A stretch of 49,567 nt of DNA, taken from positions 1 to 49,567 of the forward strand of contig NZ_CANMEU010000017.1 in the NCBI RefSeq assembly GCF_947497045.1. Direction: 5' to 3'. Under the pieces are notes generated by a model, which worked only from the letters and a program-made list of their open reading frames with translations, was not told the DNA's origin and made no database searches. A program made the position numbers and the translations under genes. Below are positions 24,247 to 31,968 of this stretch, in pieces (position 1 is the stretch's first letter; each line of letters starts with the position of its first letter). Source of the DNA: an uncultured Tateyamaria sp. (GTDB lineage: Bacteria; Pseudomonadota; Alphaproteobacteria; Rhodobacterales; Rhodobacteraceae).

Positions 24247-24339
24247 GTTCATTCCTCCGTGTTTCGAAGCTTTGCGCCAGGATCAGGCTTGCCATGCCCC
24301 GTTCCTGTCGCCTCTAAACACACACTGTATCCTTCAAGG

Positions 24340-24390
24340 TGTCAGGAAAAGATTACAATTTCAAGTGTAAATAAAATCTGACACTTGAAA
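24340..24390 (-). promoter_or_regulatory. Two PpsR/CrtJ-type operators upstream of pucB
   Basis: Two sites match TGT-N12-ACA: 24340-24357 (TGTCAGGAAAAGATTACA) and 24366-24383 (TGTAAATAAAATCTGACA). They are separated by 8 bp, the spacing seen for cooperative PpsR/CrtJ binding at several photosynthesis promoters. The second site is extended to perfect 10-bp arms, TTTCAAGTGT and ACACTTGAAA (24359-24390). The rest of the 342-bp gap between pucB and the cyclase gene holds no gene I can support, and the exact promoter was not located. Confidence 0.8.
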
Positions 24391-24588
24391 TATGTGGTTG
24401 GTTACGCATGCAGCGATCATCACCAAGACCCATCAAAGGCTTAGGGCGCATATGGATCGCGCTGACCACGACACCGCGCAAACGGACCCGACTGGAAACG
24501 CGGCTCACCGGTCGGTTTTTTGATGTGAGGGCGACTCACTCGTAGGGATCGCATCACCGCAGGCACCCGGCACCGCAAGAAGAGTGAT

Positions 24589-25626
24589 CTATGCTGTCCG
24601 GGTATCGGCACGCCCAACCGGTGGTGCGAGGTTCTGGGTCTGGGCGCGCAGTTCCGGGCGGTAAATGGTCTGCTGGCTGCGCCCGCCATGTTTGGACGCG
24701 TATAAGGCCACATCTGCATTGTCGAGAATTTCAGCCATTGTCAGACCCGAGCCCGGCTCAAAGATCGCGGTTCCGATGCTGGCCGAGATATTGCACTCCT
24801 CCCCCTGAAAAGGGATTGGTCTGGACAATCGCTTGATGATGCGCCGCCCGATGCTCAGCAGCCCATCAGCCCCTTTGGCATGCGGCAGGATAATCACGAA
24901 TTCATCCCCGCCCACGCGCGCGACGGTGTCTGTTTCGCGGGTTTCCTCGACCATGACACGGGCCACGGTTTGCAACACGTGATCCCCCGCCGCGTGGCCA
25001 AGCGTGTCGTTTACCGCCTTGAACCAGTCCAGATCGATCTGCATCAAACCAAACCGCGTGTCCCACTGGATATGACGGGCCAGCACATGATCCATGGCCC
25101 GGCGGTTTTTCAGCCCCGTCAGCGTGTCGGTAAAGGCCTGCTCTTCGGCGGCGATCATTGCGCCTTGCAGCCGCAGGTTCAGCTTGCGCGAGGCATCCAT
25201 GGCTGCCGACTTCGCCTCGACCAGATACAGCATTTCCACCGTCAGATCCGTGGCCGCAAAGTCGGCACTGGTCAGCGCGTAATCCGACACCGCGTCAACA
25301 ACAGAAATGCCAAAGGACAAGTTCACGATGCTATGCCCCGGCGCAAATCCCGGAACCAGAATACCCTTCACTTCGGTCTGGGGGGCATCACGCAGCTGCA
25401 AATGCAGCTTGGTGCCCGCAGTGTCGCGCAACTGATCCATTGTCGAAATCGCGCGCGGGCGTTTGAGGTCAAAAATTTCGAGGAACGGACGCCCGATCAT
25501 CGCCATGTCAGGCCGCAGCTTCTGTACCGTTGGACCGGCATGAACCACATGGCCCGTTGCCGACAACACCACATGCATCGGGCACAAGGTATCCATGGTC
25601 TGGTGCATTTGGATGACATCACTCAC
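24589..25626 (-). CDS. Diguanylate cyclase with HNOBA-like sensor domain
   Basis: This 345-residue cytoplasmic protein has residues 1 to about 130 resembling the heme-NO-binding-associated (HNOBA) domain (CPMHVVLSATGHVVHAGPTVQKLRP; HSIVNLSFGISVVDAV). A signalling helix follows (LTVEMLYLVEAKSAAMDASRKLNLRLQGAMIAAEEQA), then a GGDEF domain from about residue 165. GGDEF is intact (ARVGGDEFVIIL), and RETD five residues upstream is the inhibitory c-di-GMP site. It should make c-di-GMP and be product-inhibited. It starts at GTG 25626, overlapping the H-NOX stop by 4 bp, so the two form a sensor-output pair. This gene lies upstream of puc on the same strand. Confidence 0.88.
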   Translation of the reverse strand: MSDVIQMHQTMDTLCPMHVVLSATGHVVHAGPTVQKLRPDMAMIGRPFLEIFDLKRPRAISTMDQLRDTAGTKLHLQLRDAPQTEVKGILVPGFAPGHSIVNLSFGISVVDAVSDYALTSADFAATDLTVEMLYLVEAKSAAMDASRKLNLRLQGAMIAAEEQAFTDTLTGLKNRRAMDHVLARHIQWDTRFGLMQIDLDWFKAVNDTLGHAAGDHVLQTVARVMVEETRETDTVARVGGDEFVIILPHAKGADGLLSIGRRIIKRLSRPIPFQGEECNISASIGTAIFEPGSGLTMAEILDNADVALYASKHGGRSQQTIYRPELRAQTQNLAPPVGRADTRTA

Positions 25627-26210
25627 GAGGCACGCGCACCGAGGTCAAACACCCGGCCTTCCGCAAATTCGGTTTCGATCAGAGAGACGGAAATCGTCTC
25701 AACCCCATGGCCTGCCCCTGTGTGTTCCAGCATGGCCAATGTTCCGTAATCATCCGCCATGGTGCGCAATATGCCCATCATCACATGACCATACCCTGCG
25801 ACCGGGCTTTGACAAATCAGACTGAACTGCGTGGGGGAATGATCGCGCAATTCAATACGCGGCAGGTTCAAATCGGACACCGCAAGCCGCGCGCGATCCG
25901 GCAAATCATCAAGAGAGTGCAAAAACTCGACAAAGGTCACCCCGCCAAACCGCAACAGGCGGCGCAACGCCTCCACATTAGGATGAGACACCAGATAGGT
26001 GCCAATATCCTCCATCATCTCGTCACGTGGGCGGTCCAGAACATGGCTGACCGCATCAAGCAAATCGGGCGTGATATCATCGTCATAGGTCAGCATCGCC
26101 TCGAATTCGACGAAATCGAGGTCGGCCACGCGCGTCGCTTCGACCCATTTTTCAGCACCGTAGCTGTCAGTGACAAAGCACTGGATTGCCCTATTGATCA
26201 GACCATGCAT
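25623..26210 (-). CDS. H-NOX (HNOB) family protein lacking the heme ligand
   Basis: This 195-residue protein aligns over its full length with H-NOX domains, which normally bind heme and sense NO or O2: MHGLINRAIQCFVTDSYGAEKW at the start, RLLRFGGVTFVEFLHSLDDL in the middle, HTGAGHGVE near the end. Counting back without gaps from the conserved LP of DLNLP, the proximal heme His is Pro (SLDDLPDRAR). The YxSxR heme-propionate motif reads CQSPV. Heme binding in the usual way is therefore doubtful. The start at 26210 fits the family N-terminus better than the upstream in-frame Met. It is coupled to the HNOBA-GGDEF cyclase gene by a 4-bp overlap. Confidence 0.85.
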   Translation of the reverse strand: MHGLINRAIQCFVTDSYGAEKWVEATRVADLDFVEFEAMLTYDDDITPDLLDAVSHVLDRPRDEMMEDIGTYLVSHPNVEALRRLLRFGGVTFVEFLHSLDDLPDRARLAVSDLNLPRIELRDHSPTQFSLICQSPVAGYGHVMMGILRTMADDYGTLAMLEHTGAGHGVETISVSLIETEFAEGRVFDLGARAS

Positions 26211-26304
26211 CGCGCAGTTATCCCAATTCCTCGCGCCATACATGCACGTTCAGCTCTAAACATTCCGATAACAGATACAATTTGAGCTATTTTGCGGGAC
26301 CCAG

Positions 26305-27867
26305 TCAAAAGTCGGTTGGCGCGCCCCCTTCGGTTTTGCGCCGCTCGACGAAGGCCACAAGTTCGTCGTGAATGGCCGCGTCCATCTCGGGGGCTTCAAA
26401 GTTAGCAAGAATGTCCTTGTACATCGCGTGGGCCCGTTCGGGCGTCCAGATCCCCCCTGCGACCTCCCATCCTTCGTAGTTTTTCCAATCACTCAGGAAG
26501 GGCTGGTAGAACGCGGTCGTATAGCGATCCTGCGTGTGCTGAATGCCAAAGAAGTGCCCGTCATTGCCGACCGACTTGATCGCATCCAACGCGATATCAT
26601 CAGGTGTCGTGGCGGTGATCGAAGGATCCAGATACCGCTGAATCTGCTGCAAAATCTCGCAATCCATTATGAATTTCTCGGGGCTTGCGATCAACCCGCC
26701 CTCAAGCCAACCGGCGGCATGATAGACCATGTTGGTGCCAGAATGCACGGCCGACCAAAGACTGTTGGATGTCTCCCACATGGCCTGCCCGTCCGGCACG
26801 TTCGCCGCACACACCCCCGACGAGCGCATGGGCAACCCGTAAAACCGGGCCAATTGGCCGGTCATCTGGGTGGCGCGCATATATTCAGGGGTCCCGAAGG
26901 CGGGCGCGCCCGATTTCATGTCCACATTCGAGGTGAAGGTCCCGATGGCGCACGGACAGCCCGGCGCGACGTACTGAAACAGCGCAATCGCACAAAGCGA
27001 CTCGGCAATCGATTGAGCCACAGCCCCGGCCATCGTCACAGGGGCCATCGCACCCGCCAACGTGAACGGTGTCACGACCACTGCCTGCCCGCGCCGCACA
27101 AGACGCAGGCACCCGTCGATCATGGGATGGTCATGCTTGAGCGGCGAAGTCGAGTTGATGTTGGTATACATCCGCGGGCTCGCCTCGAACTCCTCATGGC
27201 TGAGGCCGCCCGCGATGCGCACCATCTCCATCACGTCCTCGACGCGTTCCTTGCCCAGTGAATAGGCGTGCATGACCTTGTCCGTCAGCGTCAGCTTGTC
27301 ATAGACGACGTCCAGATGCCGGACCGAGGCGTGGATATCGACAGGTTCCACCGGATAGCCGCCCGCAAAGTGGATACAGTTGAAATACTGGGTCAGCTTG
27401 AGCAGGTTGGCGCACATCTCACGGGTGCCTGCGACCTTGGTCCCAATCTCCATGTCCCAATAGTTTGGGGGCGAGGACACATTGCCAAAGGTCAGGTGAT
27501 TGCCGCCGATGGTGATCTTGCGATCAAGGTTGCGCGGGGTGAGGGTGAATTCAGACGGTGCCTTACCAATCATCTCCATCACAAAATCGCGGTCCATGCG
27601 CACGATATCACCATCGATCTTGCAGCCCGCCTCGCGCAGAATGCCAAGGGCTTCTTCGTTCAGGAATTGCACCCCGATCTCTTCGAGGATGCGCATCGCG
27701 CCATCATGGATCGCCGCGACGCCTTCGGGGGCCAGCGGCTCAATCGGGGCGTCGATCATCACCGGCGGGTTCCACGGCATCTGTTCGATCACGGCCCCGC
27801 CGCGTCGTGCAGCGGCCCCTGCCCGTCCGCCACCACGTGTTCTGCGCTTTTGCCCGGTCTCGCTCAT
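26305..27867 (-). CDS. MttB-family corrinoid-dependent methyltransferase, non-pyrrolysine
   Basis: This 520-residue member of the trimethylamine methyltransferase (MttB) superfamily has no in-frame amber codon, so it is one of the pyrrolysine-free relatives. Characterised ones (MtgB type) demethylate quaternary amines such as glycine betaine. Typical segments are EGVAAIHDGAMRILEEIGVQF near residue 50, NINSTSPLKHDHPMIDG, and the late part SIGNDGHFF-like (KSVGNDGHFFGIQHTQDRY). A basic Arg/Gly-rich N-terminus (about residues 6-25) is common in Rhodobacteraceae copies. ATG 27867 follows AAGGGCG. No corrinoid protein gene is adjacent, so the methyl acceptor is unknown. Confidence 0.85.
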   Translation of the reverse strand: MSETGQKRRTRGGGRAGAAARRGGAVIEQMPWNPPVMIDAPIEPLAPEGVAAIHDGAMRILEEIGVQFLNEEALGILREAGCKIDGDIVRMDRDFVMEMIGKAPSEFTLTPRNLDRKITIGGNHLTFGNVSSPPNYWDMEIGTKVAGTREMCANLLKLTQYFNCIHFAGGYPVEPVDIHASVRHLDVVYDKLTLTDKVMHAYSLGKERVEDVMEMVRIAGGLSHEEFEASPRMYTNINSTSPLKHDHPMIDGCLRLVRRGQAVVVTPFTLAGAMAPVTMAGAVAQSIAESLCAIALFQYVAPGCPCAIGTFTSNVDMKSGAPAFGTPEYMRATQMTGQLARFYGLPMRSSGVCAANVPDGQAMWETSNSLWSAVHSGTNMVYHAAGWLEGGLIASPEKFIMDCEILQQIQRYLDPSITATTPDDIALDAIKSVGNDGHFFGIQHTQDRYTTAFYQPFLSDWKNYEGWEVAGGIWTPERAHAMYKDILANFEAPEMDAAIHDELVAFVERRKTEGGAPTDF

Positions 27868-27977
27868 GTGATCGCCCTTTTGCCTTGGTGTCGCACCAAA
27901 ACAGCGCAGCAGGCGGCGGATCACATTGCCAATTGCGACCGGAAGTGTCGTTTTTCAGGGACGGAGTGCCGTTTGCC

Positions 27978-28682
27978 TCAAAGGCCCTGCTGATCAAGCC
28001 ATGCGGGGATGTGCCCGATGTCGGGCAGCACCGCGTCGGCAAGAGGGGCGAGATCAGCCGCGATGGCCATGCCGGTCAGGACACCCAGAGTGCGCATTCC
28101 GGCGGCGCGCCCCGCACGCAAATCATGCAGGCTGTCACCGACCATGATCACATCGGCAGGCTCAAGCCCGCATTGCGTGCAAAACGCGAGCAGCTGGCCT
28201 GGTGCTGGTTTGCCACCATGACCGCTGTCGAACCCGGCGACAAAATCGAACAGATCCACCACGCCCGCGCCCTGTAGATGCGCGCGCGCGGGGCTTTCGG
28301 CATCGTTCGTCGCAACCCCAAGGGTCAGACCGCGCCCGCGCAAGCCTTGCAGAAACGGGGCCAGTGCGACGGCCTCGGCCTGAGGCGCGACTTCGGCCTC
28401 GGCATTAAGCATGTTCAGCATCGCGTCGCGCCCCATGCCTGGAAAATGCGGCAACAGGGCGTCGGTGATTTCACCAGCCGTGCCTGCGATCACCAGACTG
28501 TCACGGCGAAACTTGCGCTTGGCCAGATCAAAGCCGATGGCATGGCCAATCTTGGTCGCACGCGCGGTGTCATTGTCGGTGGCATTCAGCAGAAAAGCGG
28601 CGGCCCATGCCTCCCATGTGGTGCCAAAATCGAACAGGGTGCCGTCCTTGTCAAAGATGATGCCGCGCACGGGCGCACTCAT
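27978..28682 (-). CDS. HAD-family hydrolase, phosphoglycolate-phosphatase-like
   Basis: This 234-residue HAD phosphatase has motif I FDKDGTLFD (Asp11 nucleophile, Asp13 acid), motif II in GVATND, the Lys of GGKPAPG (motif III) and VMVGDSLHDLRAGRAAG (motif IV). The helical C1 cap between motifs I and II matches Gph-like enzymes, but the substrate is not defined by sequence. The start at 28682 overlaps the stop of the DUF3572 gene (ATGA), making a two-gene operon. A TTG 6 nt upstream is possible but less likely. Confidence 0.85.
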   Translation of the reverse strand: MSAPVRGIIFDKDGTLFDFGTTWEAWAAAFLLNATDNDTARATKIGHAIGFDLAKRKFRRDSLVIAGTAGEITDALLPHFPGMGRDAMLNMLNAEAEVAPQAEAVALAPFLQGLRGRGLTLGVATNDAESPARAHLQGAGVVDLFDFVAGFDSGHGGKPAPGQLLAFCTQCGLEPADVIMVGDSLHDLRAGRAAGMRTLGVLTGMAIAADLAPLADAVLPDIGHIPAWLDQQGL

Positions 28683-28963
28683 GTCCAATGCACCTGACCG
28701 CCACCGGGCAATGACATGCGCGCAATCATGGGCTGTTCGTAGGGCAGACCGGCCCCGTCACAAAATTCGCGCACCCAGGCATCGTCCATCATCACAAAGT
28801 CCAGAAGCGCCCCTAGAAACGCCGGATCGGTTGCCCCGCTGCGCACGTCCGCCTCACTGGCACCGGTTGCACCAAGGAAAACGGGCAGCAATTCCTCGTG
28901 GGCGGCCAGCCATGCCAGCGCTTTTAAGCCGATCACTTCGGCGGATTCTTGCGACATCGCCAT
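28679..28963 (-). CDS. DUF3572 family protein
   Basis: This 94-residue, mostly helical, acidic cytoplasmic protein matches the small alphaproteobacterial DUF3572 family: AEVIGLKALAWLAAHEELLPVFLGATGAS followed by FLGALLDFVMMDDAWVREFCDGAGLPYEQP. Its function is unknown. ATG 28963 has GGGAAGGGCG about 7 nt upstream and is preferred to the second Met. The HAD phosphatase gene overlaps its stop codon. It is divergent from the PleD-like gene, with about 95 bp between them. Confidence 0.82.
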   Translation of the reverse strand: MAMSQESAEVIGLKALAWLAAHEELLPVFLGATGASEADVRSGATDPAFLGALLDFVMMDDAWVREFCDGAGLPYEQPMIARMSLPGGGQVHWT

Positions 28964-29057
28964 GTCAAACGCCCTTCCCGGCCATTTCGAAACCCTTTGT
29001 TAACCTAAACCAACAAAAAACAAACGTACGTTAATTGTTTGGAATTGGACACATAAG

Positions 29058-30455
29058 ATGCACGGCAAGGTCCTCGTTATCGACCCTATCGCGACAAATC
29101 GCATCGTCCTGCGCGTCAAGCTTGCGGCCAATCACTATGACATGGCTCAGGCCGACAGCGTGGCGGATGCGATGCGGGCCATTGCACAATCCACGCCTGA
29201 CCTGATCCTGTGCGCCGATACGCTGCCCGACGGGGGGCCGCTGCGCCTGATGGCGCGGCTGCGCAAGGCGGGCCTTGCGGGCAAGGTGCCGATGATCGTG
29301 CTGAGCAGCGATGACGCCCCGGCGTCGCGGTTGCAATTGCTGGCCGCAGGCGTCGACGACGTGTTGCTCAAACCGGTTGAGGATATGTTGCTGCTGGCCC
29401 GTGCGCGCAGCGTGATCCGGGCCTATGCGTCCGCCAGCGAATGGAAACTGCGCGATGGCACCTCGCGCGCGCTTGGCTTCGCGGAACCCAACGCGCATTT
29501 CGGCCCGGCACAACATGCGCGCATCGTTTCTTACGATCCGACCTGTATCGATCTGTGGCGTCCGGCCTTGGGGCGCAAATCCACCGCGGCGCTCAGCACC
29601 TGTCTGCCGGGCGATGCAGTCAGTGACCACAGCCCCGGCGATGCTCCGGATGCATTCATTCTGGTGGTTGAACCCGGAACGGGGGGCGACATGCTGGGCC
29701 TGCTGGCCACGATCCGCAGCCATGCCGACACCCGTCACAGCGCCATTCTGGCGGTGTTGGTGGAACCGGATGCACGGCTTGGGGCGCAATTGCTGGATAT
29801 GGGGGCCAATGACCTGATGGCCTTTGACCGCGACCCTGCCGAACTTGCCCTGCGGCTTGAGGCGCAACTGACGCGCAAGCGGATGACGGATGCGCTGCGC
29901 GATACGGTGCGCAGTGGCATCGAAGCGGCAGTGATCGATCCGCTGACCGGGCTGCACAACCGTCGCTATGCGATGCCACATCTGGCGCGGATCGCCGAAC
30001 GGGCGGCCCAGACCGGCAAGCCCTTTGCGGTGATGGTGGCCGATATGGACCACTTCAAGGCGATCAACGACACCCATGGACATGCGGCAGGTGATGCGGT
30101 GCTGGTGGAAACGGCGACCCGGCTGCGCGAAAATCTGCGCGCCGTCGACCTTGTGGCCCGGATCGGGGGCGAAGAGTTTCTGATCGTCCTGCCGGGCGCG
30201 GAACTGGCCAATGCCAAGAAGGCGGCCCAACGGCTGTGCCGTGTGATCCGCGACACGGTCTTTGAGGTGCCCGAACTGCCTGAGGGCATCTGGGCCACCA
30301 TTTCGGTGGGCATGACGGTCTACGATCCCGCCAACCGGGCCACGCCCACCTTGGCGCACAGCCCCGAAACCCTGCTCGACCGGGCAGACAAGGCGCTTTA
30401 CGGGGCCAAGGCAAACGGGCGCGACAGGGTCACGCTCAGCCGTCCGGCGGCCTGA
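29058..30455 (+). CDS. PleD-like diguanylate cyclase with degenerate receiver
   Basis: This 465-residue protein has the PleD layout: receiver (about 1-120), second receiver-like adaptor (about 150-280) and GGDEF (about 295-460). The cyclase half is intact: DPLTGLHNRRYAMPHL, DMDHFKAINDTHGHAAGD, and ARIGGEEFLIVLP with the product-inhibition site RAVD five residues upstream. In the first receiver the usual Asp pair is Asp9-Pro10, and the phospho-acceptor position (Asp53 in PleD) is Ala53, with Asp54 one residue off. The Lys of LLKPVED is kept. Canonical phosphorylation therefore looks unlikely. The gene stands alone. It ends 4 bp before the convergent metal-sensor-like gene, with a small AAACC/GGTTT hairpin over its stop codon. 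Confidence 0.88.
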   Translation: MHGKVLVIDPIATNRIVLRVKLAANHYDMAQADSVADAMRAIAQSTPDLILCADTLPDGGPLRLMARLRKAGLAGKVPMIVLSSDDAPASRLQLLAAGVDDVLLKPVEDMLLLARARSVIRAYASASEWKLRDGTSRALGFAEPNAHFGPAQHARIVSYDPTCIDLWRPALGRKSTAALSTCLPGDAVSDHSPGDAPDAFILVVEPGTGGDMLGLLATIRSHADTRHSAILAVLVEPDARLGAQLLDMGANDLMAFDRDPAELALRLEAQLTRKRMTDALRDTVRSGIEAAVIDPLTGLHNRRYAMPHLARIAERAAQTGKPFAVMVADMDHFKAINDTHGHAAGDAVLVETATRLRENLRAVDLVARIGGEEFLIVLPGAELANAKKAAQRLCRVIRDTVFEVPELPEGIWATISVGMTVYDPANRATPTLAHSPETLLDRADKALYGAKANGRDRVTLSRPAA

Positions 30456-30459
30456 AACC

Positions 30460-30954
30460 TCAGGGTTTGGGGCCGCGATCTGACCGTTTCGGACCACGTT
30501 TCAGAACGTCTTCGATCCGCGCGGCATAAGACGCACGCGTCGCGGCAGGCATGGCGGCGACCACATCCAGCCATTTGGATTGGGCGGCACGCTGCACGCC
30601 TGCCACGCCATTTTGCTGACGCTCCAGAATGGCCTGCGCCGCATCACGATCAAAGGGGTCCTGCGTCAGGGCGGCGACCATGGCCGCGTAATCCGCACGC
30701 CGCGCCCGACGATCAGGCAAGGCCGGATCATCGCGCACCGCATCAAAGACAGCACGCCGGCTTTCACGTGGCAACGCCACGACATAGGGCAACGCATACC
30801 CGATACCGGGCACACGCGCGCCGCCCGGACCGCCACCAGCGCGCAGCGCAAGGCCCGCAGCGAGGCCCGCCACCGCCAGATTAAGCGCAAGCGACAGGCC
30901 CAACAGGACCTTGACCCACAACGGGCAGCGTTGTTTTTCGGGGGAGTCGTTCAT
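30460..30954 (-). CDS. Periplasmic heavy-metal-sensor-like protein (CnrX/CpxP type)
   Basis: This 164-residue protein has an N-terminal membrane anchor (about residues 13-38) followed by a helical periplasmic domain. LPRESRRAVFDAVRDDP and the repeated Ala/Arg helices match the Metal_resist/CpxP-like family, which includes CnrX. The tail is basic (KRGPKRSDRGPKP). It lies 2 bp after the small membrane protein gene and completes a sigma, membrane regulator, periplasmic sensor series, so it probably reports envelope or metal conditions to the ECF sigma factor. No clear metal-ligand cluster of His or Met is visible, so the metal link is only by family. Confidence 0.75.
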   Translation of the reverse strand: MNDSPEKQRCPLWVKVLLGLSLALNLAVAGLAAGLALRAGGGPGGARVPGIGYALPYVVALPRESRRAVFDAVRDDPALPDRRARRADYAAMVAALTQDPFDRDAAQAILERQQNGVAGVQRAAQSKWLDVVAAMPAATRASYAARIEDVLKRGPKRSDRGPKP

Positions 30955-30956
30955 GC

Positions 30957-31325
30957 TCAGCCCTCCTCGTAATCCCAGCCAAATGCGTCAAGCGCGCTTG
31001 AGCTGTCATAATATGTATCCAACCACAGCGCGTCTGCGCCGACCGTCTCAAGGCCGCCAAGCCCCACGACAAAGCCGGTGGCCGCCGCCGCGACCAGACC
31101 GCCCACAGCGCTCCACCCCCCAAGGCCGCGTACGATCTGACGCCACAGCGGGACAGAGGCAGGCGCACCACCCGGCGGGGGCATTTGCGCAACCGCGTCC
31201 GCCAGAACACGGGCCATCAGATCCGCAGAGGGGCCGGGCACATCCGCCCCGGCCATGTCATCCAGCATCTCATCAAGCCAGGCCGCTTCATCGCGGCGGT
31301 CGGGGGGGCGGGTCATATCCGTCAT
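30957..31325 (-). CDS. Small single-pass membrane protein, probable anti-sigma factor
   Basis: This 122-residue protein has an acidic cytoplasmic N-terminus (DEAAWLDEMLDDMAGADVPGPSADLMARVLADAV), one membrane helix at about residues 77-98 (AVGGLVAAAATGFVVGLGGL) and a short periplasmic tail rich in Asp and Tyr. No named domain is recognised. Its start overlaps the ECF sigma stop by 4 bp and it is followed by a periplasmic sensor-like protein. That position is typical for a membrane anti-sigma factor (as in CnrY or NccY). The assignment rests on topology and context. Confidence 0.6.
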   Translation of the reverse strand: MTDMTRPPDRRDEAAWLDEMLDDMAGADVPGPSADLMARVLADAVAQMPPPGGAPASVPLWRQIVRGLGGWSAVGGLVAAAATGFVVGLGGLETVGADALWLDTYYDSSSALDAFGWDYEEG

Positions 31326-31909
31326 CCTTCATATCCAAGGGCATCGGCCTGCCCTTTCAGTGCGTGCGCAAGGGCGCGTTTGCCCCGCGCCGTCAGGCTT
31401 TCGACCGCTTCGGTGCTGATCGAAAGGGCCGCAGCGATTTCGGGGTTCGAGGCCCCGTCAAAGTGGCGCATCGCGACGGCAATACGCTGGCGTTCGGGTA
31501 GATCGGCAAGGGCGGCGCGCAACGCGTCCTGCCGGGCGCGGGTCTGCAAATTCACCTCGACCGACGGGGTGGGATCGGCAGGTTCCGCCACATCCTCAAG
31601 TGGGACGTTGCCCCCCCGGCGTTTGCGCAGACGGTCCGTGCACAGATTGGCCACCACCCGGAACAACCAGGTTGAAACCTGCGCCTCGCCCTCTCGCCAG
31701 TCGGGTGCAATTTTCCACAACCGCATCATGGCATCCTGGGCGACATCCTCGGCCTCGGCCGTATCGCCCAACATCCGGTAGGCCTGGGCGTGAACGCGCG
31801 GGACAAGGCGCACCGTGAGACTGCGGGCCGCCGCCGCATCCCCACGACCATAGCGCGCAAGAAGTGCGGCATCATCCGTGTCGGGGCTGGTATCAAGCGG
31901 CATAGTCAT
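31322..31909 (-). CDS. ECF-type RNA polymerase sigma factor
   Basis: This 195-residue protein has ECF region 2 (about residues 28-95: RMLGDTAEAEDVAQDAMMRLWK and STWLFRVVANLCTDRLRKRR) and region 4 (about residues 133-185: ALADLPERQRIAVAMRHFDGASNPEIAAALSISTEAVESLTARGKRALAHAL). Between them lies an acidic linker. It lacks a long SnoaL-type extension. It is followed, with overlap, by a membrane protein and a periplasmic sensor-like protein, and preceded by an EF-hand gene across a very strong hairpin. Two ATG codons (31909 and 31903) are possible; neither has a strong ribosome-binding site, which may keep its synthesis low. Confidence 0.88.
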   Translation of the reverse strand: MTMPLDTSPDTDDAALLARYGRGDAAAARSLTVRLVPRVHAQAYRMLGDTAEAEDVAQDAMMRLWKIAPDWREGEAQVSTWLFRVVANLCTDRLRKRRGGNVPLEDVAEPADPTPSVEVNLQTRARQDALRAALADLPERQRIAVAMRHFDGASNPEIAAALSISTEAVESLTARGKRALAHALKGQADALGYEG

Positions 31910-31923
31910 TGCATCCGGCGTAT

Positions 31924-31960
31924 CCCCGGCCCGCCCCCTTGCACAAGAGGCGGGCCGGGG
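31924..31960 (-). terminator. Strong 12-bp hairpin between the EF-hand and sigma genes
   Basis: Perfect arms CCCCGGCCCGCC and GGCGGGCCGGGG flank a 13-nt loop, starting 8 bp after the EF-hand stop codon and ending 14 bp before the sigma-factor start. No T-run follows. It may act as a partial terminator or a stabiliser that makes the EF-hand transcript more abundant than that of the sigma gene. Confidence 0.65.
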
Positions 31961-31968
31961 TGTGGCGC

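Noticed and set aside
24091..24252. ATG 24252 as the pucB start
   Set aside because: The Shine-Dalgarno GGAGGA directly abuts this ATG. GTG 24246 has correct spacing and gives the usual LH2 beta N-terminus.
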